From: Demequina aurantiaca
GTDB taxonomy: Bacteria > Actinomycetota > Actinomycetes > Actinomycetales > Demequinaceae
NCBI RefSeq assembly: GCF_000975135.1
Contig: NZ_BBRF01000003.1
Coordinates: 1-64,000 of the forward strand
Length of the DNA: 64,000 bases
Direction of reading: 5' to 3'
The stretch's first letter is position 1, and every line of letters begins with the position of its first letter. Shown one piece after another: positions 1 through 8,225 of the stretch. Made by a program: the position numbers and the translations under genes. The notes beneath the pieces were generated by a model that did not search any database, was not told the origin of the DNA, and worked only from the letters and a program-made list of their open reading frames with translations.

Positions 1-3
1 AAG

Positions 4-513
4 GTGACGTGGAAGCCCAGCGAACTCATGGCTGTAGCCAAGTCTCAAGTCGGCTACAGGGAGCCGAGCTATCGCAACAACAAGTACAACGACTGGATCA
101 ACGGCAACAACGCCTGGTGCCAGGTCTATGTGGCGTGGGTATTCGAAAAGGCTGGCTACCCCGAGTATGTCCCCAAAGAGAAGGCCTTCTCCAACGCGTT
201 TCTCAAGGCAGACGACGTCGGCAAGTACAGCACCTACGTCGGCAAGCTCAACTCCGCCGGCGTCCTTGACCAGAACGTGAGCCTCGGTGACCTCAAGCAG
301 GGCTATGTGGCCCTGATTGACTGGGGAGGCGGCCACGGGACGTCACACACTGGCATCGTGGACCGCGTTGACGGCAATGGCGCCTGGTTCTATGAGGGAA
401 ACACCACCGCTGGAAACGGGAATCCGGCTCCCGGGGTATTCCATCGCTGGCGCCCGTTGTCCTACATCAAGGCCGTCTACGACCCTCGCGACTATTACGA
501 CGCCACGCATTAG
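4..513 (+). CDS. CHAP-domain peptidoglycan hydrolase-like protein (5' end possibly outside window)
   Basis: A 169-residue protein from a GTG at base 4. The frame is open to the left edge, so the real start may lie outside the window and no ribosome binding site can be judged. The CHAP/NlpC-P60-like fold is indicated by the catalytic cysteine C39 in NNAWCQVYVAW, histidine H115 in the SHTGIVD segment and E131 in YEGNT, the usual Cys-His-polar triad of amidase/endopeptidase cell-wall hydrolases. No signal peptide is visible in what remains, so it could be a phage-type or intracellular-start enzyme, or the export signal could be upstream. Function as a murein hydrolase is family-based inference; the triad is seen directly. 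Confidence 0.75.
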   Translation: MTWKPSELMAVAKSQVGYREPSYRNNKYNDWINGNNAWCQVYVAWVFEKAGYPEYVPKEKAFSNAFLKADDVGKYSTYVGKLNSAGVLDQNVSLGDLKQGYVALIDWGGGHGTSHTGIVDRVDGNGAWFYEGNTTAGNGNPAPGVFHRWRPLSYIKAVYDPRDYYDATH

Positions 514-541
514 GGGGCGTGCTCACGAAGTGGTGCAGCGG

Positions 542-961
542 CTAGGCCGACTGTGCGTCGTAGTCTCCGCGGTCGTATGCGATCCGAACGAGTTCGCGTA
601 GTACCGACTCGTCGAGGTCGCTGAGTCGATTGGCGTAGACACAACCCACACCGAGCGTGTGGCGTCCCAGTTGCTCGAGGTGAGCTTCGGCATCGGCCGA
701 ATCCTGGAGTCCATATAGAGACAGCTTGGCTTTGCGGGGTGAGAATCCGACCTTGAGGGTGTCTCCCTCGCGCCCGGTTGCGTAGCGATAGTGCAACGTA
801 CCGAAGCCGATCATGCTTGGTCCCCACATGACCCCCTGCTCTCCAGTGACGTCACGCATCAATTCCAAGAGCGCGAATCCTTCCTCACGTCGCCTTTCAG
901 GCTCGACGCCTGCAACGAAGTCCTCGACGGGAACGCTAGTGGGTTGAGTCTTGTTCGCCAT
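542..961 (-). CDS. DUF1801 (YdhG-like) domain protein
   Basis: A 139-residue cytoplasmic protein of the DUF1801 family, a small beta-rich fold whose members often bind small ligands but have no agreed function. Family features seen are the N-terminal EDFVAGV segment, the aromatic stretch MIGFGTLHYRYATGREGD and the SPRKAKLSLY strand. It runs divergently from the SulP gene. A -10-like TAGGCT lies 6 bases before the ATG, so the message is probably leaderless; no Shine-Dalgarno is present. The family call is fairly secure, the role is unknown. Confidence 0.75.
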   Translation of the reverse strand: MANKTQPTSVPVEDFVAGVEPERRREEGFALLELMRDVTGEQGVMWGPSMIGFGTLHYRYATGREGDTLKVGFSPRKAKLSLYGLQDSADAEAHLEQLGRHTLGVGCVYANRLSDLDESVLRELVRIAYDRGDYDAQSA

Positions 962-967
962 CTCAAC

Positions 968-973
968 AGCCTA
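968..973 (-). promoter_or_regulatory. -10 element of leaderless promoter (DUF1801)
   Basis: TAGGCT on the minus strand fits the actinobacterial TANNNT -10 and ends 6 bases before the ATG at 961, placing transcription start at or next to the start codon. No clear -35. Confidence 0.45.
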
Positions 974-1059
974 TGCCCTTCGCCACCTGACGGCGCGGCT
1001 CCTGGCGCGGGTGCTAACGTCGCAGGCAGTGGGCAAGCGAGTTCGATGGGCGGAGATGC

Positions 1060-2799
1060 GTGGCACCTAAGCGAAAGCACCAAAAGGAAGAGTCGACGTC
1101 CAAGGTTGGCGCGGCACTCGGCGACAGCCTGCGTGGTCGTTTTGATCGCAAGACACTGAAGCAGGACGCCTCCGCGGGGACGGTGCTCGGAATCGAGAGC
1201 ATCCCCGACGGGCTAGCGAATGGAATTCTTGCGGGCGTCAATCCCATGGCTGGGCTGTACGCGTATATCTTCGGGCTCGCAGGTGGCGCATTCTTCACCG
1301 GCTCAGCATTCATGGCCGTAGGCGTCACCGGAGCGATGGCACTCGTAGTCGGCGATACCGACCTTGGTCGTTATGAGGACCCCACTCGCGCAATGTTTAC
1401 CCTGACATTGCTGGTGGGCGTGGTCATGATCGTTGCTGGTGTGCTCAAGCTGGGCAAATTGGTGCGCTTTGTTCCCACCGCAGTGATGACGGGATTCGTT
1501 GCCGCCGTCGGTATCAACATCATGCTCGGTCAACTCGGCAACCTCACGGGCTACGAGCCTGACGAGGGCGGACGCATTCTCAATACCTTGGCCACCTTCC
1601 GCCACCTGTTCGATATCAACCTGTGGACCACCGTGGTGGGAGTCGCCACCATCGCGCTGATCGTCGTGCTGAACAAGACGCGCCTGGGAGCCTTAGGAAT
1701 GGTGGTTGCCGTCGCTCTCGGCACGCTCCTGGCGTTTGGCTTTGATCATTTCCTGAGCGCGGAGGTGGCGACGGTTAGCGACATTGCTGATATTGAGCCC
1801 GGCCTGCCTTTCATCGGTGTGCCGGACTTTGGTGCCGTGATTACGCTCATCGTGCCGGCGATGTCACTCGCATTTGTGGGACTGATTCAAGGCGCTGCCG
1901 TGACGGCAAGCGTCTCACGGCACGGGTCCGGCCCGCGACGCATGTCGAAGGACTTCATTGGGCAGGGCGCAGGAAACGTGGTGTCCGGTCTCTTTCAGGG
2001 TATGCCTGTCGGCGCCTCGATGTCTGGTTCCACTCTGGTGGCGAAGTCGGGGGCGAGATCCCGGACGGCGCTACTCGTCGCATCGGCGGTGATGGCCGCA
2101 GCCGTCATCTTCTTTTCCAAGGTGGTGGGTGTGGTGGCCATGCCTGCCCTCGCTGCGCTGCTCATAGTGGTGGGCTGGAGCGCTGTAAAGCCGGAGAAGG
2201 TTCGCTCGGTGTTGAAGACGGGTACGTTCCAGACGACGCTCATGGGCATCACCTTTGTGTTGACGCTGGTGATCCCGTTGCAATTCGCGGTTCTCGTGGG
2301 TGTCGCGCTAGGGCTAGTGCTGTTTGTCGCTCAGGCGTCAAACAAGCTTGTCGTGCGCCAACTCAACATTCAGGACGACGACTCCATTCGTGAATCCGTA
2401 CCGGTCGCGACGCTCGAGGCTCACGACGTGGTGGTGTTGCAGCCGTACGGAAGTCTGTTCTTCGCGAGTGCGCCCACCTTTGAGCAGCAGCTGCCCAAAA
2501 TCACGCGGGCCAGCGAAGGGGCCGTGGTGATCGTACGGCTGCGAGGCGTGGATGAACTCGGGCTATCGCTGATCAGCGTGCTGCGTCGCTACGCGGCGCG
2601 ACTCATGGCAAACGGGGGCACGCTGAAGTTGGTCATCAGCAGCCAGCACGCCTTGCGACAGCTTGATCGGGAAGGCATTCCGGAGCTCATTGGTGAGGGA
2701 AATGTGTACATGGGCGGCGAGTGGCTGGCGAAGACCACCATCCAGGCGTTCCGGGATGCCGTGGCGGCTCAAAGGCCGCCAGACGACTCGGATGAGTGA
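1060..2799 (+). CDS. SulP-family inorganic anion transporter with STAS domain
   Basis: A 579-residue membrane protein of the SulP/SLC26 family, which moves sulfate, bicarbonate or other anions, often with Na+ or H+. The N-terminal domain shows the family's ESIPDGLANGILAGVNPMAGLYA region followed by about ten further hydrophobic segments (roughly residues 70-430). The hydrophilic C-terminus (about 440-560) is a STAS domain with the core VVIVRLRGVDELGLSLISVL. The usual DxSG-like STAS motif is replaced by DELGLS. The GTG start at 1060 has GGAG 5 bases upstream. The substrate cannot be read from sequence; no sulfate-assimilation or carbonic-anhydrase gene is adjacent, so I name only the family. 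Confidence 0.9.
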   Translation: MAPKRKHQKEESTSKVGAALGDSLRGRFDRKTLKQDASAGTVLGIESIPDGLANGILAGVNPMAGLYAYIFGLAGGAFFTGSAFMAVGVTGAMALVVGDTDLGRYEDPTRAMFTLTLLVGVVMIVAGVLKLGKLVRFVPTAVMTGFVAAVGINIMLGQLGNLTGYEPDEGGRILNTLATFRHLFDINLWTTVVGVATIALIVVLNKTRLGALGMVVAVALGTLLAFGFDHFLSAEVATVSDIADIEPGLPFIGVPDFGAVITLIVPAMSLAFVGLIQGAAVTASVSRHGSGPRRMSKDFIGQGAGNVVSGLFQGMPVGASMSGSTLVAKSGARSRTALLVASAVMAAAVIFFSKVVGVVAMPALAALLIVVGWSAVKPEKVRSVLKTGTFQTTLMGITFVLTLVIPLQFAVLVGVALGLVLFVAQASNKLVVRQLNIQDDDSIRESVPVATLEAHDVVVLQPYGSLFFASAPTFEQQLPKITRASEGAVVIVRLRGVDELGLSLISVLRRYAARLMANGGTLKLVISSQHALRQLDREGIPELIGEGNVYMGGEWLAKTTIQAFRDAVAAQRPPDDSDE

Positions 2800-2933
2800 G
2801 GGACGTGTGTGTATTGGCTGGCGACAGTTCCGGACGACGGATGCTACGGCCAGATATGCCCGGAAAGTGTCACGGATAGGGTGCCAGGCACGGTAACATT
2901 GGTGACCGTGCCCACCACGGTGGGGACAAGCCA

Positions 2934-3007
2934 CGGGCTGTGGCGCAGCTTGGTAGCGCACCTGACTGGGGGTCAGGGGGTCGCAGGTTCAAATCCTGTC
3001 AGCCCGA
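2934..3007 (+). tRNA. tRNA-Pro, anticodon GGG
   Basis: A complete 74-base cloverleaf. The acceptor stem CGGGCTG (2934-2940) pairs with CAGCCCG (3000-3006), with A3007 as discriminator and no encoded CCA. The D-arm is GCGC...GCGC at 2943-2959. The anticodon stem CCTGA/TCAGG flanks loop CTGGGGG (2966-2972), giving anticodon GGG at 2968-2970. The T-arm GCAGG-TTCAAAT-CCTGT is at 2983-2999. A strong hairpin follows. There is no intron, and I saw no repeat of the tRNA 3' end downstream that would mark an integrated element. Confidence 0.97.
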
Positions 3008-3013
3008 CGTTTT

Positions 3014-3044
3014 GAAAAGGGACCGCCTCGTGTGGTCCCTTTTC
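3014..3044 (+). terminator. Terminator after tRNA-Pro
   Basis: An 11-bp perfect stem GAAAAGGGACC / GGTCCCTTTTC with a 9-base loop, starting 7 bases after the tRNA. The descending arm ends in TTTTC, acting as a short T-run, and the ascending A-run could serve the other strand. Confidence 0.8.
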
Positions 3045-3246
3045 TATTCCCCCAGGCAAACTCCTATACGCCAGTGTGACCTCTGGCGGTTCCTTTCTTC
3101 AAGTGCCTGGAACCAATGGACGGTTGGGCTTCTCCATCGACATCGGAATGCCATTGATTCTGGATGTCAGGAATGGTGCGAGTTTCGGCATTGGAAATCA
3201 CGTTGCCCCCACATCGGATGTCAGTGCCAACGCGTACCTTGCGGGT

Positions 3247-3966
3247 ATGCCTACTCCGAGAACCTACTCCAGTGAGGATCTGAAAACCGCAATTGCAGAT
3301 TCCGCATCATGGCGCGGTGTGTTGAGGACATTGGGTCTTCTCTCAACTTCGTCTGGAGCGATGCTTTCGGTCCGCCAACGCGCCGACACATTGGGGATAA
3401 GTTGCGCCCATTTTCGCGGGCAGCGTCGGTGGAGCGATGCGCAACTTCGGGAAGCCGTAGCCAAGGGCAATACGTGGCCCGATGTGCGAAACCGACTTGG
3501 GCTAGCAGGTACGAGGGATCTCGCCGCTATCAAAGGTCACGCCCTGAGGTTGGGATTGGAAACTCGTCACCTTGAACCGATACTAAGAACGCCGAATGTC
3601 AGGACGATGAACTCACCCCTGGACAATCTCGATCGTGCGGGGTCGCTACTTGCCGCCTCGTGGTTTACGTTGTGTGGATTTGATGTTGCTTGGCCGCTCG
3701 AGCCATGTAGATATGACCTAATTGTTTCGATGGAGTCCGAAGCACGCCGTGTGCAGGTTAAGACCACGACTACCAGAGTAGGTAATACATGGAAGGCCTA
3801 CCTGTCCACTTCCGGTGAAACGCGGCGGCTCTACGACCCCGACGAGATCGATGATTTCTTTGTCGTAGATGGCGATATGAATTTCTACTTCATTCCCGTC
3901 GCGGCGGTTGGCGGCCTATATGCCATTCATCTACGTGCATACGATGAATACCGTGTAGAAAAATGA
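3247..3966 (+). CDS. Putative PD-(D/E)XK endonuclease with two HTH repeats (homing-endonuclease-like)
   Basis: 239 residues from ATG 3247. The frame is open back to a GTG at 3076, but the extra 57 residues look non-conserved, so the start is uncertain. Two tandem repeats of about 50 residues (roughly 5-58 and 59-112) share the pattern W..V...LGL followed by a second helix and an LGI/LGLE..H end, as in DNA-binding repeats of phage and homing endonucleases. The C-terminal half has helix AGSLLAASWF, then YDLIV and VQVKT. This spacing gives a D...QxK active site like the group-I-intron-associated PD-(D/E)XK family. Base composition is visibly poorer in GC than the neighbours, and it sits next to a tRNA, both suggesting horizontal origin. 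DNA cleavage is inferred; it could instead be an orphan restriction-type nuclease. Confidence 0.6.
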   Translation: MPTPRTYSSEDLKTAIADSASWRGVLRTLGLLSTSSGAMLSVRQRADTLGISCAHFRGQRRWSDAQLREAVAKGNTWPDVRNRLGLAGTRDLAAIKGHALRLGLETRHLEPILRTPNVRTMNSPLDNLDRAGSLLAASWFTLCGFDVAWPLEPCRYDLIVSMESEARRVQVKTTTTRVGNTWKAYLSTSGETRRLYDPDEIDDFFVVDGDMNFYFIPVAAVGGLYAIHLRAYDEYRVEK

Positions 3967-4148
3967 CGGAACACACGCAGTCATCGATGTGACGTATACG
4001 GAGCGAAAGTGGTGCCCGGCGTCAGCAAGGGCCGTGCTCAGTTTCGCGAAATGATGCAACACCGGATACGCCTCGTCGTGGGTAGAGTTGCCCGACTCCT
4101 TGTCGGCTGGCGCTGTCCTTCCCCTTGTCGCAATTGACTGCCGAGATC

Positions 4149-5351
4149 CTAGCGCCGCGTCGAGACCGTCACTGTGAACTTGGCGTTGCGAGCAACCTGC
4201 TGCGTCGGTCCCACGATTCGTTCGAGTTGACGCCGGTAGTTGAGCGACGAATTCCACACACACCAGAGCTGGCCACCTGGTCGCAGAACCCGTGCGGCAT
4301 CGGCGAACAGCCGAGGAGCGAGAAGGTCGGTCATGGCAGCCCCGGAGTGAAACGGCGGGTTGAGCGCAATGAGGGAGGCACTGGCGGAGGCTCTCGTGGT
4401 AAGCGCGTCGTCCTGCCAGACCTCGACGCGAGCGTCGATGCCATTGGCGGTCATCGTCGCGCGAGCGGATTTGACCGCGGTGGCTGACTGGTCGCACGCG
4501 TAGACGTGGAAATTCGGATGCCGCGTCGCCAACCAAGCGCCGACAATTCCTGTTCCGCATGCGAGGTCGATGAGCGGATCATTGGCCGTCCCTCCCTCGA
4601 GATGCTCGGGGAGAGTGTCCAGCAGCAACCGCGTGCCGATGTCTAAGTGAGCGCCAGCAAACACGCCGCCAAATGCCCGCACCTCGAGACCCTCGACCCG
4701 GGCTGCCGCAGGCTCTGGATCGCGCCCATTGTGTGGCTCGCGTGCCAGCAGCACGCGGGACTTCTGACGGGCGTGGGTGATGTCCAACTTCCCAAAGAAC
4801 TCACTCAGAATCGTATTCATCGACAGCGACATGTGTTTGAGCCGGCCCCCGGCAATCACCACCACCGCCGGATCCGCATGCGCTGCGATGAGGCCGGCAA
4901 TGTCTCGGAGTCCATCGAGTGACCGGGGCAGTCGCAACAGGACGATTCGCGCACCGCGCACGAGGTCCGCCTCCAGGGGGAGCGCGCGGTAGTTGTCCGA
5001 GAGTCCGGTGCGCTCGGCGTTGGCGGCGAGCGCGCGTTCCCCGTTGAGAGCGTCGATATGTACGCGAACTCCGGTCGCTCCAGCGAAGGCCGCACCGATG
5101 GTGAGGGCCCCATAGGCGTCACCGATCACGACGACATCGCCGGACTGCGCGGAAGCGCGCGCTCCTGCCGATTCATCCAGAATCAAGCGGTCTGCAGCGT
5201 CGACGGCGACCAGCCCAGGAGCTTCGACGTCGGGCCATCGCCGAAGTTCGTTCAATACGGCACTTGTAGCGCTCACGGCATCAGACCATGGACGAAGCAC
5301 CGGACCCTCGCCCGCCCGCGGTGCCCGGCGCACGCGCCAAGGTCTTGCCAA
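4149..5351 (-). CDS. Class I SAM-dependent methyltransferase, RsmC/RlmG-like (rRNA guanine-N2)
   Basis: A 400-residue protein with the two-lobe layout of RsmC/RlmG. A degenerate N-terminal methyltransferase-like domain with no SAM motif precedes a catalytic domain holding LIDLACGTGIVGAWLA (SAM-binding motif I), a VYACDQS segment and the NPPFHSG tetrad typical of N2-guanine or N6-adenine methyltransferases. Family members methylate 16S G1207 or 23S G1835; which applies here is not decidable. The longest frame starts with TTG at 5351 and has no good ribosome binding site. A -10-like TAGGCT at 5373-5378 instead points to an ATG at 5365 in another frame, so the true start is unsettled. A GTG six codons in is an alternative. 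Confidence 0.82.
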   Translation of the reverse strand: MARPWRVRRAPRAGEGPVLRPWSDAVSATSAVLNELRRWPDVEAPGLVAVDAADRLILDESAGARASAQSGDVVVIGDAYGALTIGAAFAGATGVRVHIDALNGERALAANAERTGLSDNYRALPLEADLVRGARIVLLRLPRSLDGLRDIAGLIAAHADPAVVVIAGGRLKHMSLSMNTILSEFFGKLDITHARQKSRVLLAREPHNGRDPEPAAARVEGLEVRAFGGVFAGAHLDIGTRLLLDTLPEHLEGGTANDPLIDLACGTGIVGAWLATRHPNFHVYACDQSATAVKSARATMTANGIDARVEVWQDDALTTRASASASLIALNPPFHSGAAMTDLLAPRLFADAARVLRPGGQLWCVWNSSLNYRRQLERIVGPTQQVARNAKFTVTVSTRR

Positions 5352-5398
5352 TGATGTCCGGACATGATGGAAAGCCTATCCTCGCGTGACCACGCCAA

Positions 5399-6733
5399 CT
5401 ACGGTCCCGACGACGCCCAGATCTCGTTAAAAGCCACAGCGCGCCCAAGAATGTTCTCGGCAGCACGATGTCCCGACATCATTGCGCCAGTGACCGTCGC
5501 AGGGTCGTCGGTCCAGGTGGCTTCGCCAGCAAGGTGTAGTACTCCGCCGATTGGCGTTGCAAGAACATCGTGGTCATCTGTTGACGAACCCACCGTCATG
5601 TAGGCGTAGGAGCCTCGCGCGAACGGGTCGGCGTGCCAGTCGGTGATGGTCACACTCGTTGGTTTGGTGGCGAGGTCGCCGAAGAGCCGGCGCAATTGTG
5701 TCATCACTGAATCGACAACACTTTGCTCGTCCCACCCGCGCGTCTCGGTGGCGCCGCGTCCCGCGGCAAACGTCATCAACGTAGGCGTTCCGTGCAGACG
5801 CGTGAGGTCGTACCAGGAGTGCCACCAGCGCCCCTGGGGGCCCTGCTGACGGATGGCATACACGTCGTCGTCCCAGAACTTCTTGGGGAACCGCAAGAAC
5901 ACCTTCTCGAAGTCATTCATCGCGAGACGACTCAAGGCACCAGCGACCGGTTCGGGTAGCGGTGGTTCGATGGCGAACTCGGCGGATTGAAGGACTCCCA
6001 CCGGGACCGTCACCACGGCTTGCGCCGCCACCAACCGACCTCGATTGGTGGAGGTGACCACGCCATGGCCCGACCACTCGACGCGTGAGACGATGTGCTC
6101 AAGCCGCACATCAAGCCCCTCGGCAAGGCTCTCAGGAAGAGCGTCATAGCCGTCGGGGAACACCACCTCGTCGCCCTCAATCTGGTCGTCGTCCAGACCG
6201 TGGGCGGCAAGGTCCTCGATTCGCGCACCGTACTGTTCTTCTGAACGGTGTTCGAGGTACTCGCGCACTCGCTGCACACGGTCCTCCGACCAGCCAAAGG
6301 TCGCTAGCGCCTCATCAGTGACGTCTCGATAGGAGGCATCGACGGCCGATGCTGCGATCACGTCCACGAGGGCGGCGTCGAGCGCACGAATATCCTCCAC
6401 GAAGTTCAGTTGAGCGGCGTCGTCCAGCCTGACCCCGTCAGGTCCGTAGTAGGCGATGGGTCGACTGTCAGCCTGGCAGCCCCCGACGGTGAATTCGACG
6501 GTACGCATACCGCAGGCTTCTGCTGCCGCGGCGACGGGGGAGTCGGCAATTCCGTGGATCCACGACGCCCCCAGATCGGTGACCAAGCCGTTGGCGCGCT
6601 CGGTGCGCACCCGACCACCTACATGATCGCGGGCCTCAAGCACGACGACGCGGTGGCCTGCCTTCGTGAGTAGGCGCGCTGCGGTCAGTCCCGCCACCCC
6701 GGCGCCAATGACGAGGGTGTCGTAGCGATCCAT
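5399..6733 (-). CDS. Flavin-dependent amine oxidase (FAD, polyamine/monoamine oxidase family)
   Basis: 444 residues. The N-terminal dinucleotide-binding fold VIGAGVAGLTAA is followed by VLEARDHVGGRV and the GASWIHG segment characteristic of flavin amine/polyamine oxidases. The C-terminal FAD-contact motif is HLAGEATWTDDPATVTGAM. These enzymes oxidise amines to imines with H2O2 release. No signal peptide is present, so it is probably cytoplasmic; the substrate is unknown. The ATG at 6733 has GGAGG 7 bases upstream. It stands alone, divergent from a small SH3-like gene. Confidence 0.88.
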   Translation of the reverse strand: MDRYDTLVIGAGVAGLTAARLLTKAGHRVVVLEARDHVGGRVRTERANGLVTDLGASWIHGIADSPVAAAAEACGMRTVEFTVGGCQADSRPIAYYGPDGVRLDDAAQLNFVEDIRALDAALVDVIAASAVDASYRDVTDEALATFGWSEDRVQRVREYLEHRSEEQYGARIEDLAAHGLDDDQIEGDEVVFPDGYDALPESLAEGLDVRLEHIVSRVEWSGHGVVTSTNRGRLVAAQAVVTVPVGVLQSAEFAIEPPLPEPVAGALSRLAMNDFEKVFLRFPKKFWDDDVYAIRQQGPQGRWWHSWYDLTRLHGTPTLMTFAAGRGATETRGWDEQSVVDSVMTQLRRLFGDLATKPTSVTITDWHADPFARGSYAYMTVGSSTDDHDVLATPIGGVLHLAGEATWTDDPATVTGAMMSGHRAAENILGRAVAFNEIWASSGP

Positions 6734-6913
6734 GGCTCAACCTCCACTGTTGTGCGCACTAGCGCGCACCCTGAGACTACCGATTTGTGCACCGCTTGGT
6801 CCGAATCTAGCCATGGCGATGGGTTGGGTTCGATTGACGTCGCTCGCCCTCGCACACGTCACCTTCTTGAACATGCGTCCTTCTCCCGTTGTCGTCTCTG
6901 AAAGGATGAGGGA

Positions 6914-7153
6914 ATGGGTAACCCAGAAGAGAGCGGTGGTGCGAAGCGGTGGCCCGCGCCCGGCACTCGAGTGGTGGTGCGCTATTTGATCGATACTGGC
7001 CAGGCGACCGATGCACTCGGAGAACTGCTGAGTGCTGACGAGCACACGGTCGTGATTGACGGAGTGCGCGGCGTCGAGCGGATCGCGGTGGCGGACATCG
7101 TCGCGGCCAAAAGGGTTCCACCGCCGCCGATGCGGCGGCCGCAGCAGATGTAA
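6914..7153 (+). CDS. Small Rv0428c-type SH3-like domain protein
   Basis: 79 residues. The core GTRVVVRYLIDTGQATDALGEL...VVIDGVRGVERIAVADIVAAKRVPP, read in two parts, resembles the SH3-like barrel that in actinobacteria is usually fused to the N-terminus of a GNAT acetyltransferase (Rv0428c type). Here it is free-standing: the frame stops at 7153 and no acetyltransferase follows. The ATG has AAAGGA 7 bases upstream. Family assignment rests on pattern memory only; the function is unknown. Confidence 0.6.
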   Translation: MGNPEESGGAKRWPAPGTRVVVRYLIDTGQATDALGELLSADEHTVVIDGVRGVERIAVADIVAAKRVPPPPMRRPQQM

Positions 7154-7206
7154 CGCGTTCCATGGTGGTCAATAGCGCGCAGGCCAGTACCTGGGTATTG
7201 CTAGAG

Positions 7207-7434
7207 TCAGTAGCGAACCCTCGCCGAACGGTCGTGGAACGTGACGAGGTCGCCGTCCTTGAGTTGATAGCCACGCCGGAGTTCAGGCGCTCCGTTGACG
7301 AGCACGTCGCCGTCCACAATGACTTCCTTGGCGTTGGCGCCCGAGTCGATCAGGCTGGCCAGCTTCAGGAATTGCCCGAGCCGAATAACGTCGCCGTCGA
7401 TGTGAACGTCCTCGACAGAATCATGTGTAGTCAT
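7207..7434 (-). CDS. S4-domain RNA-binding protein (YbcJ/YaaA-like)
   Basis: 75 residues forming a single S4 domain: IRLGQFLKLASLIDSG, then AKEVIVDGDVLVNG and LKDGDLVTF, the usual helix-helix-strand order with the VxVNG turn. Such free-standing S4 proteins bind structured RNA or ribosomal subunits. TAGCAT lies 6 bases before the ATG, so it is probably a leaderless single gene. The family is secure, the RNA target unknown. Confidence 0.85.
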   Translation of the reverse strand: MTTHDSVEDVHIDGDVIRLGQFLKLASLIDSGANAKEVIVDGDVLVNGAPELRRGYQLKDGDLVTFHDRSARVRY

Positions 7435-7440
7435 TTCTGA

Positions 7441-7446
7441 ATGCTA
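7441..7446 (-). promoter_or_regulatory. -10 element of leaderless promoter (S4 protein)
   Basis: TAGCAT on the minus strand fits TANNNT and lies 6 bases before the ATG at 7434. There is no Shine-Dalgarno in between. Confidence 0.45.
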
Positions 7447-7470
7447 ACGGTCCTCACCGCAGCGCATGAT

Positions 7471-8148
7471 CTAGAACGCGTTCTGTAGTTCGCAGATGAC
7501 GTCGGCGTTGACTTCGCTCCCGTCCTCGAGGACACCCGCAAAGCGCACCTCGACGATGTCGCGGCTTCCGTCTGTGCCTCGAGGGCCCTGTTCTGTCATG
7601 GTGACGATCTCGCCTTTGGCTGGCGTATCCACTCCCGCCGCGCCCACGAGGTCACGGAACCTGAAGCTTTCCTCGTTGATCGCCACATAGTTCATGGCGA
7701 TGTCCTCGTGCGCTTTGACGTTGTCGATGGCGATAATCGCCGAGATGTCGCCCTCATTGAGGTTGCCAACGTCCTTCTTGCCGTGCTCGCGGCTGATCTC
7801 ACAGTCGCCCGTGAAGTCGGTGAACTCGGCTCCGTTGACGTACAGGGTGGCGTTGCCGACGTCGTCGGGGCTCGGTCCTCCTGCGTCGGGGGCCTCGTCA
7901 GTGCCGTCATCACTGAGACCCTCGTCCGTCGGGTCTGCCTCCAGCGTGTTGGAGTCCTCCGCGATGGCATCGGTCGCACTGCTGTCGGCCGGACTGGACG
8001 GCTGCTCGACCGAACTTGTCGACTCATCGCCTGAGGAAGGCGAGCAAGCACCCAAGGTTGCGGCGAGGGACAAGGCGACCACGGCAGCACGTGATCTGCG
8101 CGCCCATGAATGCGGGTTGCTACTGATGGCGGAGTGAGGAATTGTCAT
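7471..8148 (-). CDS. Putative secreted lipoprotein, function unknown
   Basis: 225 residues from ATG 8148; the frame extends to 8250, but the N-terminus MTIPHSAISS... gives a normal signal peptide. An R-rich start, the hydrophobic stretch AAVVALSLAATLGAC and a lipobox ending at Cys predict a lipid anchor. About 60 acidic, Ser/Thr/Asp-rich linker residues follow, then a beta-rich domain of about 110 residues with two further cysteines (in FTGDCEIS and VICELQ) that could form a disulfide. I do not recognise the domain. It faces the LuxR gene across a short divergent region. Confidence 0.7.
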   Translation of the reverse strand: MTIPHSAISSNPHSWARRSRAAVVALSLAATLGACSPSSGDESTSSVEQPSSPADSSATDAIAEDSNTLEADPTDEGLSDDGTDEAPDAGGPSPDDVGNATLYVNGAEFTDFTGDCEISREHGKKDVGNLNEGDISAIIAIDNVKAHEDIAMNYVAINEESFRFRDLVGAAGVDTPAKGEIVTMTEQGPRGTDGSRDIVEVRFAGVLEDGSEVNADVICELQNAF

Positions 8149-8211
8149 GTCATCCAGGTTGCCCACGGCCGCACGGGTCCCGCAATACGCCTTTTGGCGT
8201 AGGCGCCCGAG

Positions 8212-8217
8212 TAGTGT
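8212..8217 (+). promoter_or_regulatory. -10 element upstream of LuxR gene
   Basis: TAGTGT (TANNNT) ends 8 bases before ATG 8226. The interval GGAAAGGC also contains a purine run, so the start may be leaderless or have a very short leader. Confidence 0.4.
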
Positions 8218-8225
8218 GGAAAGGC

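Noticed and set aside
2934..4149. Integrative element at tRNA-Pro
   Set aside because: No integrase and no downstream repeat of the tRNA 3' end seen; only the nuclease gene looks foreign.
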